Assembly (NCBI RefSeq): GCF_031455095.1
Contig: NZ_JAVDSB010000010.1
Location: 1-64,000 of the forward strand
Length of the DNA: 64,000 bases
From: Paenibacillus_E qinlingensis_A
GTDB lineage: Bacteria; Bacillota; Bacilli; Paenibacillales; NBRC-103111
Reading direction: 5' to 3'
How positions within the stretch are numbered: position 1 is the stretch's first letter; each line of letters opens with the position of its first letter. The notes beneath the pieces were generated by a model that saw only the letters and a list, made by a program, of their open reading frames with translations, did not search any database and was not told the origin of the DNA. Positions 33,496 through 42,163 of the stretch are shown piece after piece. The translations under genes were made by a program, and so were the position numbers.

Positions 33496-33531
33496 AAAAT
33501 AACCCCACAGCTCATCCCTGTGGGGTATTTC
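33496..33531. terminator. Terminator of the FMN reductase gene
   Basis: ACCCCACAG (33502-33510) and CTGTGGGGT (33518-33526) form a stem with T or A runs on both sides. It lies 12 bp after the reductase stop. Confidence 0.8.
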
Positions 33532-33542
33532 TATTCCAATAT

Positions 33543-34091
33543 TTATCTCAATGTTTTCAACGCGCCGCTCCAAGCATTCACTTGGTCTAGCATTGCATTT
33601 ACGTTAGCTTTGTGAAGATCAGCTGGTTTGAAAACGGAGTAGTTTTCGAAATCTGTAAATAAGGAGAAAGTCGGGTGTACGCGAACGTCAGCTACCAATA
33701 ACTCGCCAAGAATACCGCGTAAATGTTCAGCAGCACGAGCACCGCCAGTTGAACCATAGCTCACGATACCAGCAGCTTTGTTATTCCAAGCCTCACGTGC
33801 GGAATCCAGTGCATTTTTCAAAGCTCCTGTAATGCTGTGGTTGTATTCTTGCACGATAAATACGAATCCGTCTAAGCTATCAAGCTTCGCATTCCATGTT
33901 GCAAGACCTGGTTCTTCCCCAGTACCTTCACCCAAGAAAGGAAGTTTATACTCGGCAATATCTACGATTTCGTAAGCAGCATCTCCGCGTTCGTCAGCAA
34001 CTTGCTTAATGTATTCCCCTACTTGTGGGCTAACACGTCCTTGACGGGTGCTACCTAGAATAATACCTATTTTTAATTGTTCGTTCGACAT
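33543..34091 (-). CDS. NADPH-dependent FMN reductase (azoreductase/quinone-reductase type)
   Basis: This 182-aa flavodoxin-fold protein has the FMN phosphate loop GIILGSTRQGRVSPQVG near the N-terminus. VQEYNHSITGALKNALD and GIVSYGSTGGARAAEHL form the isoalloxazine pocket. Members reduce FMN, quinones, azo dyes or chromate with NADPH. AGGAGG precedes the ATG. It is monocistronic. A long inverted repeat in its upstream region (34170-34215) is a candidate regulator site. Confidence 0.92.
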   Translation of the reverse strand: MSNEQLKIGIILGSTRQGRVSPQVGEYIKQVADERGDAAYEIVDIAEYKLPFLGEGTGEEPGLATWNAKLDSLDGFVFIVQEYNHSITGALKNALDSAREAWNNKAAGIVSYGSTGGARAAEHLRGILGELLVADVRVHPTFSLFTDFENYSVFKPADLHKANVNAMLDQVNAWSGALKTLR

Positions 34092-34169
34092 CTTTGTTAC
34101 CTCCTAAAATAAAGTGAATTACTTACTTAACGTAACTTCATCAGTATAACGATTTTTAGGGTTTACTGG

Positions 34170-34215
34170 AAGTAGGCACTTTAAAGATACCCGGTATACT
34201 TTAGGATACCTACTT
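34170..34215. promoter_or_regulatory. Long inverted repeat between FMN reductase and gerC
   Basis: AAGTAGG…AAAGATACC and GGTATACTTTAGGATACC/TACTT are near-perfect inverted arms of about 22 bp meeting at the centre. No T run follows on either strand, so an operator for the reductase gene is more likely than a terminator, though a transcript end for gerC is possible. Confidence 0.45.
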
Positions 34216-34246
34216 CGTGTATTCGAATGAACTTTCTACTTGCCGG

Positions 34247-35365
34247 CTAATTTATAATCCCATGTCCGATAATCTCCACTTTCATAACAACTTTGAAATT
34301 GGATTTCGCGTAGTCTGTCTCCCAGTCCATCCTTTTCCACTGATTCGGATAAAAAGCCATCACATCCCGAGCGATGCCGAGTGCATCCGAATTTGCCTGC
34401 TGAAGCAACTTGCATATCTCATTGCCTTCTTCCGTTATTACCTCAGAGAATCGCTTGCTTAACTGTTCGATCTTTTGCTTGTCTCCAAGGTCACCCTTCG
34501 CATATTCAATAACTCTGCCTTTCATGCTCAAGTTGAGTTGAATCTGCACATGCCCTTCCGCGTCAATCCACACCTCTTTTTTTCGCTCTAAATTAGATAT
34601 ATTAAGAGCTAAATAATCTAAGGGGTTATTTTTTCCATTAGAAGATCTCTCCTTGATATTCCTTGTAATCACGCAAATGTCACCTTTTTTGCCATTCATT
34701 AATAAATACAACATGGACTGCTCGGGCGTTAACGAAAAGCCTGTAAATCTGCGGGCATGCATAAGAGCCAGACCATCGACCACAGCTTTATCGGACTCCT
34801 TCCTCAGAATGGGAATGGCGGGATCTCGCCCGGCATCATGCAGCATAGGGTAGAGTGAATGCAGCGTCATGGATGGAACCATCGTTTCATAGCTGGCACT
34901 CTTAAGAATCTTTCGTAAATATTCACCTGCCGTTGCAGACCCAATACGATCGAGGCGAATTAAATCTCCAGCTTTCCCGCGAACAATAGATACTTTAGAA
35001 AGCATAGGCACATTGGAACTCCGAAAGGATGCATCCAGAATTTCGGCTAAATCTTTTTTGGCCAGCTTCTCACCGATCAGTGTGACTTGATTTTTGGAGG
35101 TACCTATCGGGCCAGCAATTTGTAACCCAATTTTTTTTAACAATGCATCTTGCAGCGTGGGTCCCGTTGCCGTTAGCACCTCGTGGACAGGCGCCGTTCG
35201 TTCCTTCCCCCCAGGCGATTGCACAGTCACGGTAGCGATGATCTCTTGTTGATCGTTGGTATCAATCGCGGCCGCATAGATGAGTTGCAGGTTTTTGAGT
35301 TCATTTCGATAGTTGCATCCCGAGAGTAATAGGAGGCTAAGGCATCCGATCATAAGCTTTTTCAT
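34247..35365 (-). CDS. Spore germination lipoprotein, Ger(x)C family
   Basis: This 372-aa protein has a lipoprotein signal with the lipobox LLLLSGCNYR near residue 17. Ger(x)C-type segments follow: the N-terminal IYAAAIDTND…IIATVTVQSPGG and, in the C-terminal domain, EVWIDAEGHVQIQLNLSMKGRVIEY. GerC proteins sit on the outer face of the spore inner membrane in the germinant receptor with the A and B subunits. Its start overlaps gerB by 4 bp. It is the last gene of the operon. Confidence 0.93.
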   Translation of the reverse strand: MKKLMIGCLSLLLLSGCNYRNELKNLQLIYAAAIDTNDQQEIIATVTVQSPGGKERTAPVHEVLTATGPTLQDALLKKIGLQIAGPIGTSKNQVTLIGEKLAKKDLAEILDASFRSSNVPMLSKVSIVRGKAGDLIRLDRIGSATAGEYLRKILKSASYETMVPSMTLHSLYPMLHDAGRDPAIPILRKESDKAVVDGLALMHARRFTGFSLTPEQSMLYLLMNGKKGDICVITRNIKERSSNGKNNPLDYLALNISNLERKKEVWIDAEGHVQIQLNLSMKGRVIEYAKGDLGDKQKIEQLSKRFSEVITEEGNEICKLLQQANSDALGIARDVMAFYPNQWKRMDWETDYAKSNFKVVMKVEIIGHGIIN

Positions 35366-36432
35366 AGCGGAAGCTGCCCCCGTTTCCCTCTCAACCAGGC
35401 AAACAGCAAGAGCACAATCGGAAGGCTGAGGACGATAAAACTATCAAATTGGGTAATATGCTCAAAAAATTGGACGCGACTCTCCGATCGCCAGAATATC
35501 CCGGTTAAACAGACCAGTGGGACAAGATAATATATGGCTTTCTTGTGCTCATTGCGATGAAATAATAACCCTAATCCTTTCCCTGCACTGTAGAGGTAAC
35601 TGATCTGTGTTGACGTTACTTTTACCAGCCAGATCGAAAGAAAAATCAGATCCAACCGTTCTAGAAACGGCAGGGAAATCCCATTCAAATAGTACGGCAC
35701 GGGCTGCGGAATGAAATCAAGAGAATCCGGACTAAAATTAAGATAACAGATGAAAACGATGAGCAAAAAGAAGGCGGTAGCCAATCCATTTGCCCACAGA
35801 ATGGGAGGGATTATACTTTTTCCTTGGGTTTGAATATCGGAATTCAGCACTAAAACCACTTCAAAACCCAAAAAGGAAAGCACAGAACTTTTTACGCCCA
35901 ATAATATGGCTTGGAATCCTTCTTGTCCCACAGGCAATAGATAGCGGAAATCCATCGTGCTAAAGTTCGTCAACATGATGGCGACCATGATAATAATTAA
36001 TAAGGTTATTAACGCATGGTAACGGGCAATTACCCGAATATTCTCCTTGGCCATGTATAAACAAACGATACAATTCGCAACGATGATGAGTCCAGGGTTG
36101 GTGTGAGGTAATATCCATAGTTCTACGAACATCATTTCCATCAATAAGATCAGACTGCTCGTAATGGTAAAATGTAAAATATAAACCACGTTGACCAGAT
36201 TCCCGAGCCATTTGCCCACAATGAGAGGTGCGAATTGATACAGATGTTGTCGTGGAAATCTTTGGCAGAGCATGGCGTAACCCACTAGAAGAAGCTGCAC
36301 AGCAGCTCCAGCCACAAGAACTGAAATCCAGCCATCTGCCCCGGCAGCTTTATGTAAATCATAAGGGAAGGAAAGCACTGCGATTCCGATCTGCGTTTGC
36401 AAAATGAAGGCAAATAATTGAACCCGTGTCAT
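35362..36432 (-). CDS. Spore germination permease, GerB family
   Basis: This 356-aa protein has about ten membrane segments and the APC-superfamily/GerB pattern: QTQIGIAVLSFPYDLHKAAG at the N-terminus and WLVKVTSTQISYLYSAGKGLG late. GerB subunits are the probable ligand-binding and transport part of the nutrient germinant receptor. The gene overlaps gerA by 4 bp at its start and gerC by 4 bp at its end, so the three are tightly coupled. The germinant is unknown. Confidence 0.93.
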   Translation of the reverse strand: MTRVQLFAFILQTQIGIAVLSFPYDLHKAAGADGWISVLVAGAAVQLLLVGYAMLCQRFPRQHLYQFAPLIVGKWLGNLVNVVYILHFTITSSLILLMEMMFVELWILPHTNPGLIIVANCIVCLYMAKENIRVIARYHALITLLIIIMVAIMLTNFSTMDFRYLLPVGQEGFQAILLGVKSSVLSFLGFEVVLVLNSDIQTQGKSIIPPILWANGLATAFFLLIVFICYLNFSPDSLDFIPQPVPYYLNGISLPFLERLDLIFLSIWLVKVTSTQISYLYSAGKGLGLLFHRNEHKKAIYYLVPLVCLTGIFWRSESRVQFFEHITQFDSFIVLSLPIVLLLFAWLRGKRGQLPL

Positions 36433-37856
36433 GATGCCCTCCTATCAGACGCTTTCCCACCGAAGATTCGTTTGGGCAGTTGAACGAGCGTGGTCAGAAT
36501 TCGTCTTGGATTGAATGGCGTAAACGGAAAGAAATAGGGCACGCCAAACGTCTCGAGTTTACTTAGGTGCATGAACAAGAGACTGAAGCTAAAAGCTATA
36601 CCTGCAAAACCAAGCAGTGAGGACGCAATCATAATTGGAAATGAGATGAGCCGTAAGGCAAGGCGCATTTCATGTGAAGGCACGCTAAATGAAGCTACGG
36701 CTGTCAGTGAAATGACGACAATCATCGTAGTTGACACCAAATTGGCATTCACAACTTCACTTCCAATCACGAGACCTCCTACGATAGAAAGCGTAGAGGC
36801 AATGGATTTGGGCAAGCGAATCGCGGCTTCCCTAAGCAGCTCAAGTACAGTAATCATGAACATCGCTTCCATGAGTGGATTAAAGGGGATATTTTCCAAT
36901 GAAGCCTTCAATGAGAACACCAAATCTATGGGCAATATATCAAAATGATTGGAGACAATGGATATATAGACAGAAGGAAGTGCGATGCCAATCATGACGC
37001 TGATAAACCGAAGAAACCGAAAAAAAGTGCCATTCCACCATCTGACATTAAAGTCGTCTGCCGCTTGAAAGAACATAAAGAATGTGACTGGCAGAATCGT
37101 CGCGAATGCACTTCCATCCACGAGTAGTGCAATACGTCCCTCCATTAAATGTGAAACCGTCGTGTCGGGTCTTTCGGTGAAAAGCAATTGTGGAAATGGC
37201 GATAAATGACTGCTCTCCAAACGATCTGTGATTTGACCCGGGGATTTGATATAGGTAGCTTGATTGGTGAGTAAATTAGCGATAATATCGTCAACAACGT
37301 TCATATCCGCGATATCACACATGTACAGCAGCATGACATCCGTCGGGCTTTCAGAACCAAGAGTAAAATGTCGTTCAACCAAGTTGGCATTCTTCAACCG
37401 TTGGTGGATTAATTGCGCATTCATAGAAATATCATCTACGAACCCGATATGCGAGCCGCGGATCGTTTGTTCATTTTGCGTATCTCCCACACTTTGTATG
37501 GCTCTTGTACTCGCATCGACCAATATGATATCCATTCTCTGCTCCAGCAGAATGACGCATTTACCCTGAAGCATCCCTGCGGCTGCTGACTGCAGATCAG
37601 TAACAAGCTCAATATCTAGAATAGGAAGTATATCTTCAAGACGTCCTTCACTCGATTGCAGCAAAGGTTTGAGAATGTCCGATTGCAGTTTATCTGTATC
37701 TGTAATTGTAGTTAGATAAAGAAGGCTACCCTTGCGGCCATGCAAGGAAAACCCTCTGGATCGCACATCATCAGAAGAATGAAAGCACTGGAAAAGATGA
37801 CGAATATTCGTCTCAAGCTCTTCCGAGATTTGAGATGACTCCTGCTGGATTTCCAT
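36429..37856 (-). CDS. Spore germination protein, GerA family
   Basis: This 475-aa protein has an N-terminal soluble domain (about 1-240, with LLYLTTITDTDKLQSDILKPL and MLLYMCDIADMNVVDDI). Four to six membrane segments follow, including VRWWNGTFFRFLRFISVMIG and ISFPIMIASSLLGFAG. Motifs such as EGRIALLVDGSAFATILPV and NPLMEAMFMITVLELLREA are typical of GerA. GGGAGGGA precedes the ATG. Forespore-specific (sigma-G) control would be expected. I could not identify a convincing promoter by eye. Confidence 0.95.
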   Translation of the reverse strand: MEIQQESSQISEELETNIRHLFQCFHSSDDVRSRGFSLHGRKGSLLYLTTITDTDKLQSDILKPLLQSSEGRLEDILPILDIELVTDLQSAAAGMLQGKCVILLEQRMDIILVDASTRAIQSVGDTQNEQTIRGSHIGFVDDISMNAQLIHQRLKNANLVERHFTLGSESPTDVMLLYMCDIADMNVVDDIIANLLTNQATYIKSPGQITDRLESSHLSPFPQLLFTERPDTTVSHLMEGRIALLVDGSAFATILPVTFFMFFQAADDFNVRWWNGTFFRFLRFISVMIGIALPSVYISIVSNHFDILPIDLVFSLKASLENIPFNPLMEAMFMITVLELLREAAIRLPKSIASTLSIVGGLVIGSEVVNANLVSTTMIVVISLTAVASFSVPSHEMRLALRLISFPIMIASSLLGFAGIAFSFSLLFMHLSKLETFGVPYFFPFTPFNPRRILTTLVQLPKRIFGGKASDRRAS

Positions 37857-37965
37857 ACGCTTTCCCTCCCGTTCTGCTATATTTCCGTTAGTATTTACCT
37901 GTTGCCCCAGATTATCCTTGTACCCCCATCAAAGACAAAAACGCCTCCTCCTTCTGTGCTAGCGC

Positions 37966-38003
37966 AAAAAGCACCTCCAGCCGCTATTGCAGCCGAAGGT
38001 GCC
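37966..38003 (-). terminator. Terminator of the GH35 gene
   Basis: GCACCT and AGGTGC arms, extended imperfectly by TTCGGCT/AGCGGCTGG, are followed by TTTTTGC on the minus strand. It lies 19 bp after the stop. Confidence 0.65.
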
Positions 38004-38021
38004 TCCTTTTCTACTTTTAAA

Positions 38022-39779
38022 TTAACCCAAATCAGGCGTATCCGTTAGTTCAATAATGGCATTCTCGGTGTGATGCAGTTCAAATACGATGATCTCATTG
38101 CGCCCTGCTTGTAGTAACGGGGCTGGCAGATACAACGTGTTTTGAGGGCCTTTTTCCCAGAAGCGGCCGAGGTTGAAGCCATTGATCCATACGACGCCTT
38201 TGGACCAACCGGTTAACTTGACGAACGTATCTCCTGTGTCATCTACAAGAAATTCCCCGCGATAGAGCGTAGGACGATCTGCACCAACCTCCGCCTCCTC
38301 ACGCCCAAACGGAATTACCACTAAATTGTCTAGTGGGAGTGGATGTATCGTCCAGTCAAAAAGGAACTGATTATTCATTCGCACGCCTTCCGTAATGCCT
38401 TTGCAATCTCGTAGACGCGGACCATAGTTAACACGACCCATGTTCTCAACGACGATCTCCAGCTTCGCTCCCCCAGCAGGAATGTCCATCTGGAGTGGAC
38501 GTGGATCCCAACGTTCTACCGTACCTTGATATACGCCATCTAAGAATACTTGCGCACGATCGTGCACCTCTTGCAGGTGCAATTTCTCACCCACACGTGG
38601 TCCGGACACTCGCGTCGAATAGACGATGAAACCATAATCTTGTCCTAGATGCTCCATTGATACGGGATAGGTCCGCTCAATTGGTTTTGACACATACGCC
38701 AAAGAGTCCAGCAAATCAGCCTTTTCCGTCAAAGCAACTTTACCGTAGCTTTTCTTCTTACTAGGTGCAGGCAGTGCTGGAAGTTCATCTTCACTTTTGC
38801 CCAAATAGTTAGCAATCACCTTACGTACAGCGCTATATTTCTCCGTCACATCACCACATTCGGACAAGGGTGAATCGTAATCGTAGCTAGTAATTGTCGC
38901 TTCATACTTCTCTTGGTAGTTCGCACCGTTGTAGAATCCGAAGTTCGTTCCACCGTGGAACATATAGAAATTGACCGAAGCACCCGCTCGCAGCATCCGA
39001 TCGAATACATCTGCGACATCTCCAGCTTCACGCGTGTGATGAGGCTTCAGCCAGTGATCAAACCACCCGTTCCAATACTCCATGCAAAAAAGCGGCTCAT
39101 TCTCACGATACTGACGGAATTTCTCGAAAGCTGCTTCCGGCTGTGAGCCGAAATTAACCGTAGCCAGTGTGCCCGGCACCGTACCTCCTTGCAGCATGCC
39201 ATCCTCAGGACCGTCTGATGTAAACAGCAGCACGTCCACGCCACGACTGATTAAGCCGTCTCTTAAATAGGTTAAATACGCGGTATCATTTCCGTAGCTG
39301 CCGTATTCATTTTCAATTTGAACAGCTAGAATCGGCCCGCCATTCGTGCTGAGCAGCGGCTTCAAACGAGGAATCAACTCATCGTAATATCGATCCACTT
39401 TTTGCAAATACATCGCATCCATACAACGTAATTTCATAGAGGGATATTGAAGCAGCCACGCTGGCAATCCACCAAATTCCCATTCCGCACAAATATATGG
39501 ACTAGGCCGCACAATCACATGTAGACCTAGGTTTCCTGCTAGTTGAACGAATGCCTCTACGTCCGCGAGGCCGCTGAAGTTGAATTCGCCTTCCTTCGGT
39601 TCATGCAAATTCCAAGGTAAATACGTCTCAACCGTATTAAAACCGCAGGCTTTCAACTTTAACAAGCGATCTTCCCAATAAGCCGGCACCACACGGAAGT
39701 AATGAATGGCTCCTGAAATCATTTGAAATGGCTCGCCATCTAGTAAAAATTGTTTATTTCCAAGAGCTAAAATAGCCAC
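38022..39779 (-). CDS. Beta-galactosidase, GH35
   Basis: The protein is 585 aa from a GTG at 39779, preceded by GGAGGG at 6 nt. An ATG seven codons earlier overlaps the site. The GH35 barrel covers residues 5-330: FQMISGAIHYFRVVPAYWEDRL, VRPSPYICAEWEFGGLPAWLL, the acid/base Glu in AVQIENEYGSYGND and the nucleophile Glu in FCMEYWNGWFDHWL. C-terminal beta domains follow, including a jelly-roll. There is no signal peptide, so it is cytoplasmic and acts on imported galactosides. It is divergent from an AraC regulator, which probably controls it. Confidence 0.94.
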   Translation of the reverse strand: MAILALGNKQFLLDGEPFQMISGAIHYFRVVPAYWEDRLLKLKACGFNTVETYLPWNLHEPKEGEFNFSGLADVEAFVQLAGNLGLHVIVRPSPYICAEWEFGGLPAWLLQYPSMKLRCMDAMYLQKVDRYYDELIPRLKPLLSTNGGPILAVQIENEYGSYGNDTAYLTYLRDGLISRGVDVLLFTSDGPEDGMLQGGTVPGTLATVNFGSQPEAAFEKFRQYRENEPLFCMEYWNGWFDHWLKPHHTREAGDVADVFDRMLRAGASVNFYMFHGGTNFGFYNGANYQEKYEATITSYDYDSPLSECGDVTEKYSAVRKVIANYLGKSEDELPALPAPSKKKSYGKVALTEKADLLDSLAYVSKPIERTYPVSMEHLGQDYGFIVYSTRVSGPRVGEKLHLQEVHDRAQVFLDGVYQGTVERWDPRPLQMDIPAGGAKLEIVVENMGRVNYGPRLRDCKGITEGVRMNNQFLFDWTIHPLPLDNLVVIPFGREEAEVGADRPTLYRGEFLVDDTGDTFVKLTGWSKGVVWINGFNLGRFWEKGPQNTLYLPAPLLQAGRNEIIVFELHHTENAIIELTDTPDLG

Positions 39780-39941
39780 ATGTATCCCTCCAGCACCCAC
39801 ATAAAAGTCGTGTTATTCCCTTTTCATCATCGCTGAAAAGCGACTCTCCCTCAATCTCCAAATGGAGCATATTCTATACCAAATGTGCCAACAGATGTTA
39901 CAATAGACAGAACAAATTGAGCGGAAAGAGGCGACGTTACG

Positions 39942-40856
39942 ATGGAGGATTTGTACCGGGATACTTACCGTTTTCCAAACATGATCCAGACGCTGCAAGT
40001 GACAGGCTGCCACTTCGGACTACAGCCTCCAGGTTGGGAATATCCACGGCATCATCATCATTTATTTGAGCTGCTGTATTGCTCGGAGGGAGAAGTTATA
40101 CACGAAATCAATCGTGAAACGATTACCATGCGGGAAGGAGACTGGCTGCTGATCAAATCCAGTGTTAGGCATCGCTCATCTAACAAGGCAGCTACAAATT
40201 ATGGTTATTTTAATGTGCATTTTGACCTCGATGATGCCGATATTCGCAGTCTGCTTGCTGCGGCAGCTTACCGCCACATGTCTAAGCAACACGCGGAGCG
40301 CAGCAAGCTGCGCTTCTATGTGAGCGAGCTGGAGGCCGTTATGCAGCGCAATCACGCCAAGGGCTCCGCTCCTGAACAAGGACAGCCAAACTCGCTGCGA
40401 TTTGAAGACAAGCTGCTGCTGCAATCGTACACGCTGCTCATCATCCATGATGTGCTCCATCTTCTGAAGCAACAAACCACACCCAAACAGCACCCTTCTG
40501 ATCAGAGCAAAGATGCGTCCCTATTTAGTACGGATGTGGCGCATGCCATTGAAGAAAAGCTGTCGCTCGGCATTAGCGAGGAAGCGAGCGTTGCGGGGAT
40601 TGCCAAGGAGATGAACCTTAGCCGCAGCCAATGCTCTAAGCTTTTTTCCAACGTGTATGGCTTATCTCCGCGCCAGTACGTCAGCCAGCAAAAACTCAAG
40701 CTGGCCAAGGAACTGCTCGTCACGACGCATCTGCCGATGACGGCCATTGCCGATAAGCTTGGCTTCCAGTCCGCCAGCCACTTCTCGCGGCAATTTCGCC
40801 GCTGGACTGGCCAGTCGCCCAGCGAGTTCCGGCCGAAACACCATACGGTGCAATAG
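39942..40856 (+). CDS. AraC family regulator (cupin + HTH), divergent from GH35
   Basis: This 304-aa protein has an N-terminal cupin-like ligand domain (YPRHHHHLFELLYCSEGEVIHEI, residues 35-100) and a C-terminal double HTH at about 205-300 (SVAGIAKEMNLSRSQCSKLFS; TAIADKLGFQSASHFSRQFRRWTG). AAAGAGG precedes the ATG. The divergent arrangement and 162-bp shared upstream region suggest that it activates the GH35 gene in response to a sugar. The 3' half is GC-rich compared with its surroundings. Confidence 0.9.
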   Translation: MEDLYRDTYRFPNMIQTLQVTGCHFGLQPPGWEYPRHHHHLFELLYCSEGEVIHEINRETITMREGDWLLIKSSVRHRSSNKAATNYGYFNVHFDLDDADIRSLLAAAAYRHMSKQHAERSKLRFYVSELEAVMQRNHAKGSAPEQGQPNSLRFEDKLLLQSYTLLIIHDVLHLLKQQTTPKQHPSDQSKDASLFSTDVAHAIEEKLSLGISEEASVAGIAKEMNLSRSQCSKLFSNVYGLSPRQYVSQQKLKLAKELLVTTHLPMTAIADKLGFQSASHFSRQFRRWTGQSPSEFRPKHHTVQ

Positions 40857-40929
40857 GATGTTGCGCGGGGCTCGGGGACCAGCTGTAGTAAAAAAACATG
40901 GGTCGGTAAACGACCACTGCTGCATTCGA

Positions 40930-41115
40930 TTAGTCCGAAATCGCCAGTCTAATCCTAGTAACTCTGTCCATTAAAGGTAATTAGTACGAAATTACCCAAC
41001 TAAATCAACCCAAACAGCACACCAATGAGAAAAACCGTCCAATAGTTCGGTAAAATCGAACTATTGGACGGTTTTTACATGTAATGTTCAATTTAGTTCG
41101 GAGAAATCGGACTAA
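40930..41115. repeat. Family A palindrome module, copy 3
   Basis: Units begin at 40930, 40981, 41042 and 41093 with exact 51/61/51 spacing. The third unit is embedded in a perfect 20-bp-stem terminator. A degenerate family C-like remnant (TAAGTTCGACTTA, followed by GCGCTTTCGCCGCG) comes directly after at about 41123-41155. The module and remnant fill the 305-bp gap between the convergent araC and deoR genes. Confidence 0.85.
41030..41076. terminator. Bidirectional terminator built around a family A unit
   Basis: Perfect 20-bp arms (41030-41049 and 41057-41076) with a 7-nt GTAAAAT loop run from AAAAACCGTCC to GGACGGTTTTT. T and A runs serve both the AraC gene (+) and the DeoR gene (-). The inner eight base pairs are the arms of the third family A unit. 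Confidence 0.85.
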
Positions 41116-41161
41116 AGCACGATAAGTTCGACTTACTCAGCGCTTTCGCCGCGCGGGCTCC

Positions 41162-41932
41162 CTACTCACCTATCCGCACCTCAATACCAAGCCCCTCCAT
41201 CGTATCCACCCACTCCTTCGGGCAGCCGGCGTCCGTGATCACCATGGATATTTCCTCCAGCTTCGCGACTCTGGCAAACGTAGACAGGCCGAATTTGCTA
41301 TGATCTGCAACTAGGATACACTCTTCCGCTCTTTGCATCATTTTGCGCGAAATCACCGCTTCAGCCAAATGGAAATCAGTTAATCCATCTGTAAACGAAA
41401 TGCCTCCCGCTGAAATAAAAGCTTTGTTTACTTTAAATTGATCGAGCATCTGATCAGCCAATGTGCCTGTCACAGCCCGACATTCTTGATTAACTTCCCC
41501 GCCAGCAAAAATAATCCGGCCCCTAAACGACTCCATCGCCAAATTGAGAATCGGAATTGAGTTTGTAATTATTGTTACATTCGTCTTATCGCTCAAAAAG
41601 GGCACAATCTCAATTGTCGTTGTTCCATTATCCAACATGATGGTTTCCCCATCTTGAACCAGGGACGCCGCTAATTTCCCAATCGCTGCTTTCTCGGGTT
41701 TCATCATTTGCACGCGGTTCAGAAAGGGAGGCTCGACCATCTCCATGCGCATTTTGACGGCGCCGCCATACACCTTGCGCAGTTTGCCTTCCTTTTCCAA
41801 GCGATCCAGATCCCGACGAACTGTTTCCGTCGAAACCGTGAGCAACTCAGACAGGTGATGCACCTGTACTTTTCCTTCCATTTCCAAATGATGAAGAATC
41901 GTCACCCTGCGATCTTCATAGGTTAATGACAT
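41162..41932 (-). CDS. DeoR family transcriptional repressor
   Basis: This 256-aa protein has an N-terminal HTH at residues 6-60 (HLSELLTVSTETVRRDLDRLE, the DeoR signature) and a C-terminal sugar-phosphate-sensing DeoRC domain (ETIMLDNGTTTIEIVPFL; VTIITNSIPILNLAM; LVADHSKFG). AGGAGG precedes the ATG. It is divergent from a metallophosphoesterase/EamA/alkaline-phosphatase operon. Shared TATGTTGTT motifs in the intergenic region suggest that it represses both itself and that operon until a phosphorylated sugar appears. Confidence 0.92.
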   Translation of the reverse strand: MSLTYEDRRVTILHHLEMEGKVQVHHLSELLTVSTETVRRDLDRLEKEGKLRKVYGGAVKMRMEMVEPPFLNRVQMMKPEKAAIGKLAASLVQDGETIMLDNGTTTIEIVPFLSDKTNVTIITNSIPILNLAMESFRGRIIFAGGEVNQECRAVTGTLADQMLDQFKVNKAFISAGGISFTDGLTDFHLAEAVISRKMMQRAEECILVADHSKFGLSTFARVAKLEEISMVITDAGCPKEWVDTMEGLGIEVRIGE

Positions 41933-41967
41933 AATAACCTCCTAATATGACCGATTTCTAATATATC

Positions 41968-42112
41968 TTGTTGTTTTATGTTGTTTTCACTAGTTTAGGG
42001 GTTTGCGCTAGGTGTGTCAATCTAGGCAATCTAATCCCTCACCTCAACAAAAATTGCTCGTTGACAGTTCTGCCCAACCCGTTTACAATTGGCAACAAAC
42101 AACAACATAACT
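41968..42112. promoter_or_regulatory. Candidate DeoR operators in the divergent region
   Basis: TTGTTGTTTTATGTTGTTTT lies at 41968-41987, near the deoR start. AACAACAACATAACTAA lies at about 42096-42112, just past the divergent promoter. The second, read on the minus strand, repeats TTATGTTGTTGTT. The shared motif is TATGTTGTTKT. Both positions fit repression. Confidence 0.5.
42061..42089 (+). promoter_or_regulatory. Sigma-A promoter of the phosphoesterase operon
   Basis: A perfect TTGACA (42061-42066), a 17-bp spacer and TACAAT (42084-42089). The predicted start falls in the candidate DeoR operator. This is one of the best promoters in the window. Confidence 0.85.
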
Positions 42113-42163
42113 AATGAAATCAACATGATTCCACAAACATTAATCAGATCGGAGGCTATATTC

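Noticed and set aside
42089..42163. 25-residue N-terminal extension of the first metallophosphoesterase
   Set aside because: The upstream ATG overlaps the -10 box of a consensus promoter, while ATG 42164 has GGAGG at proper distance.
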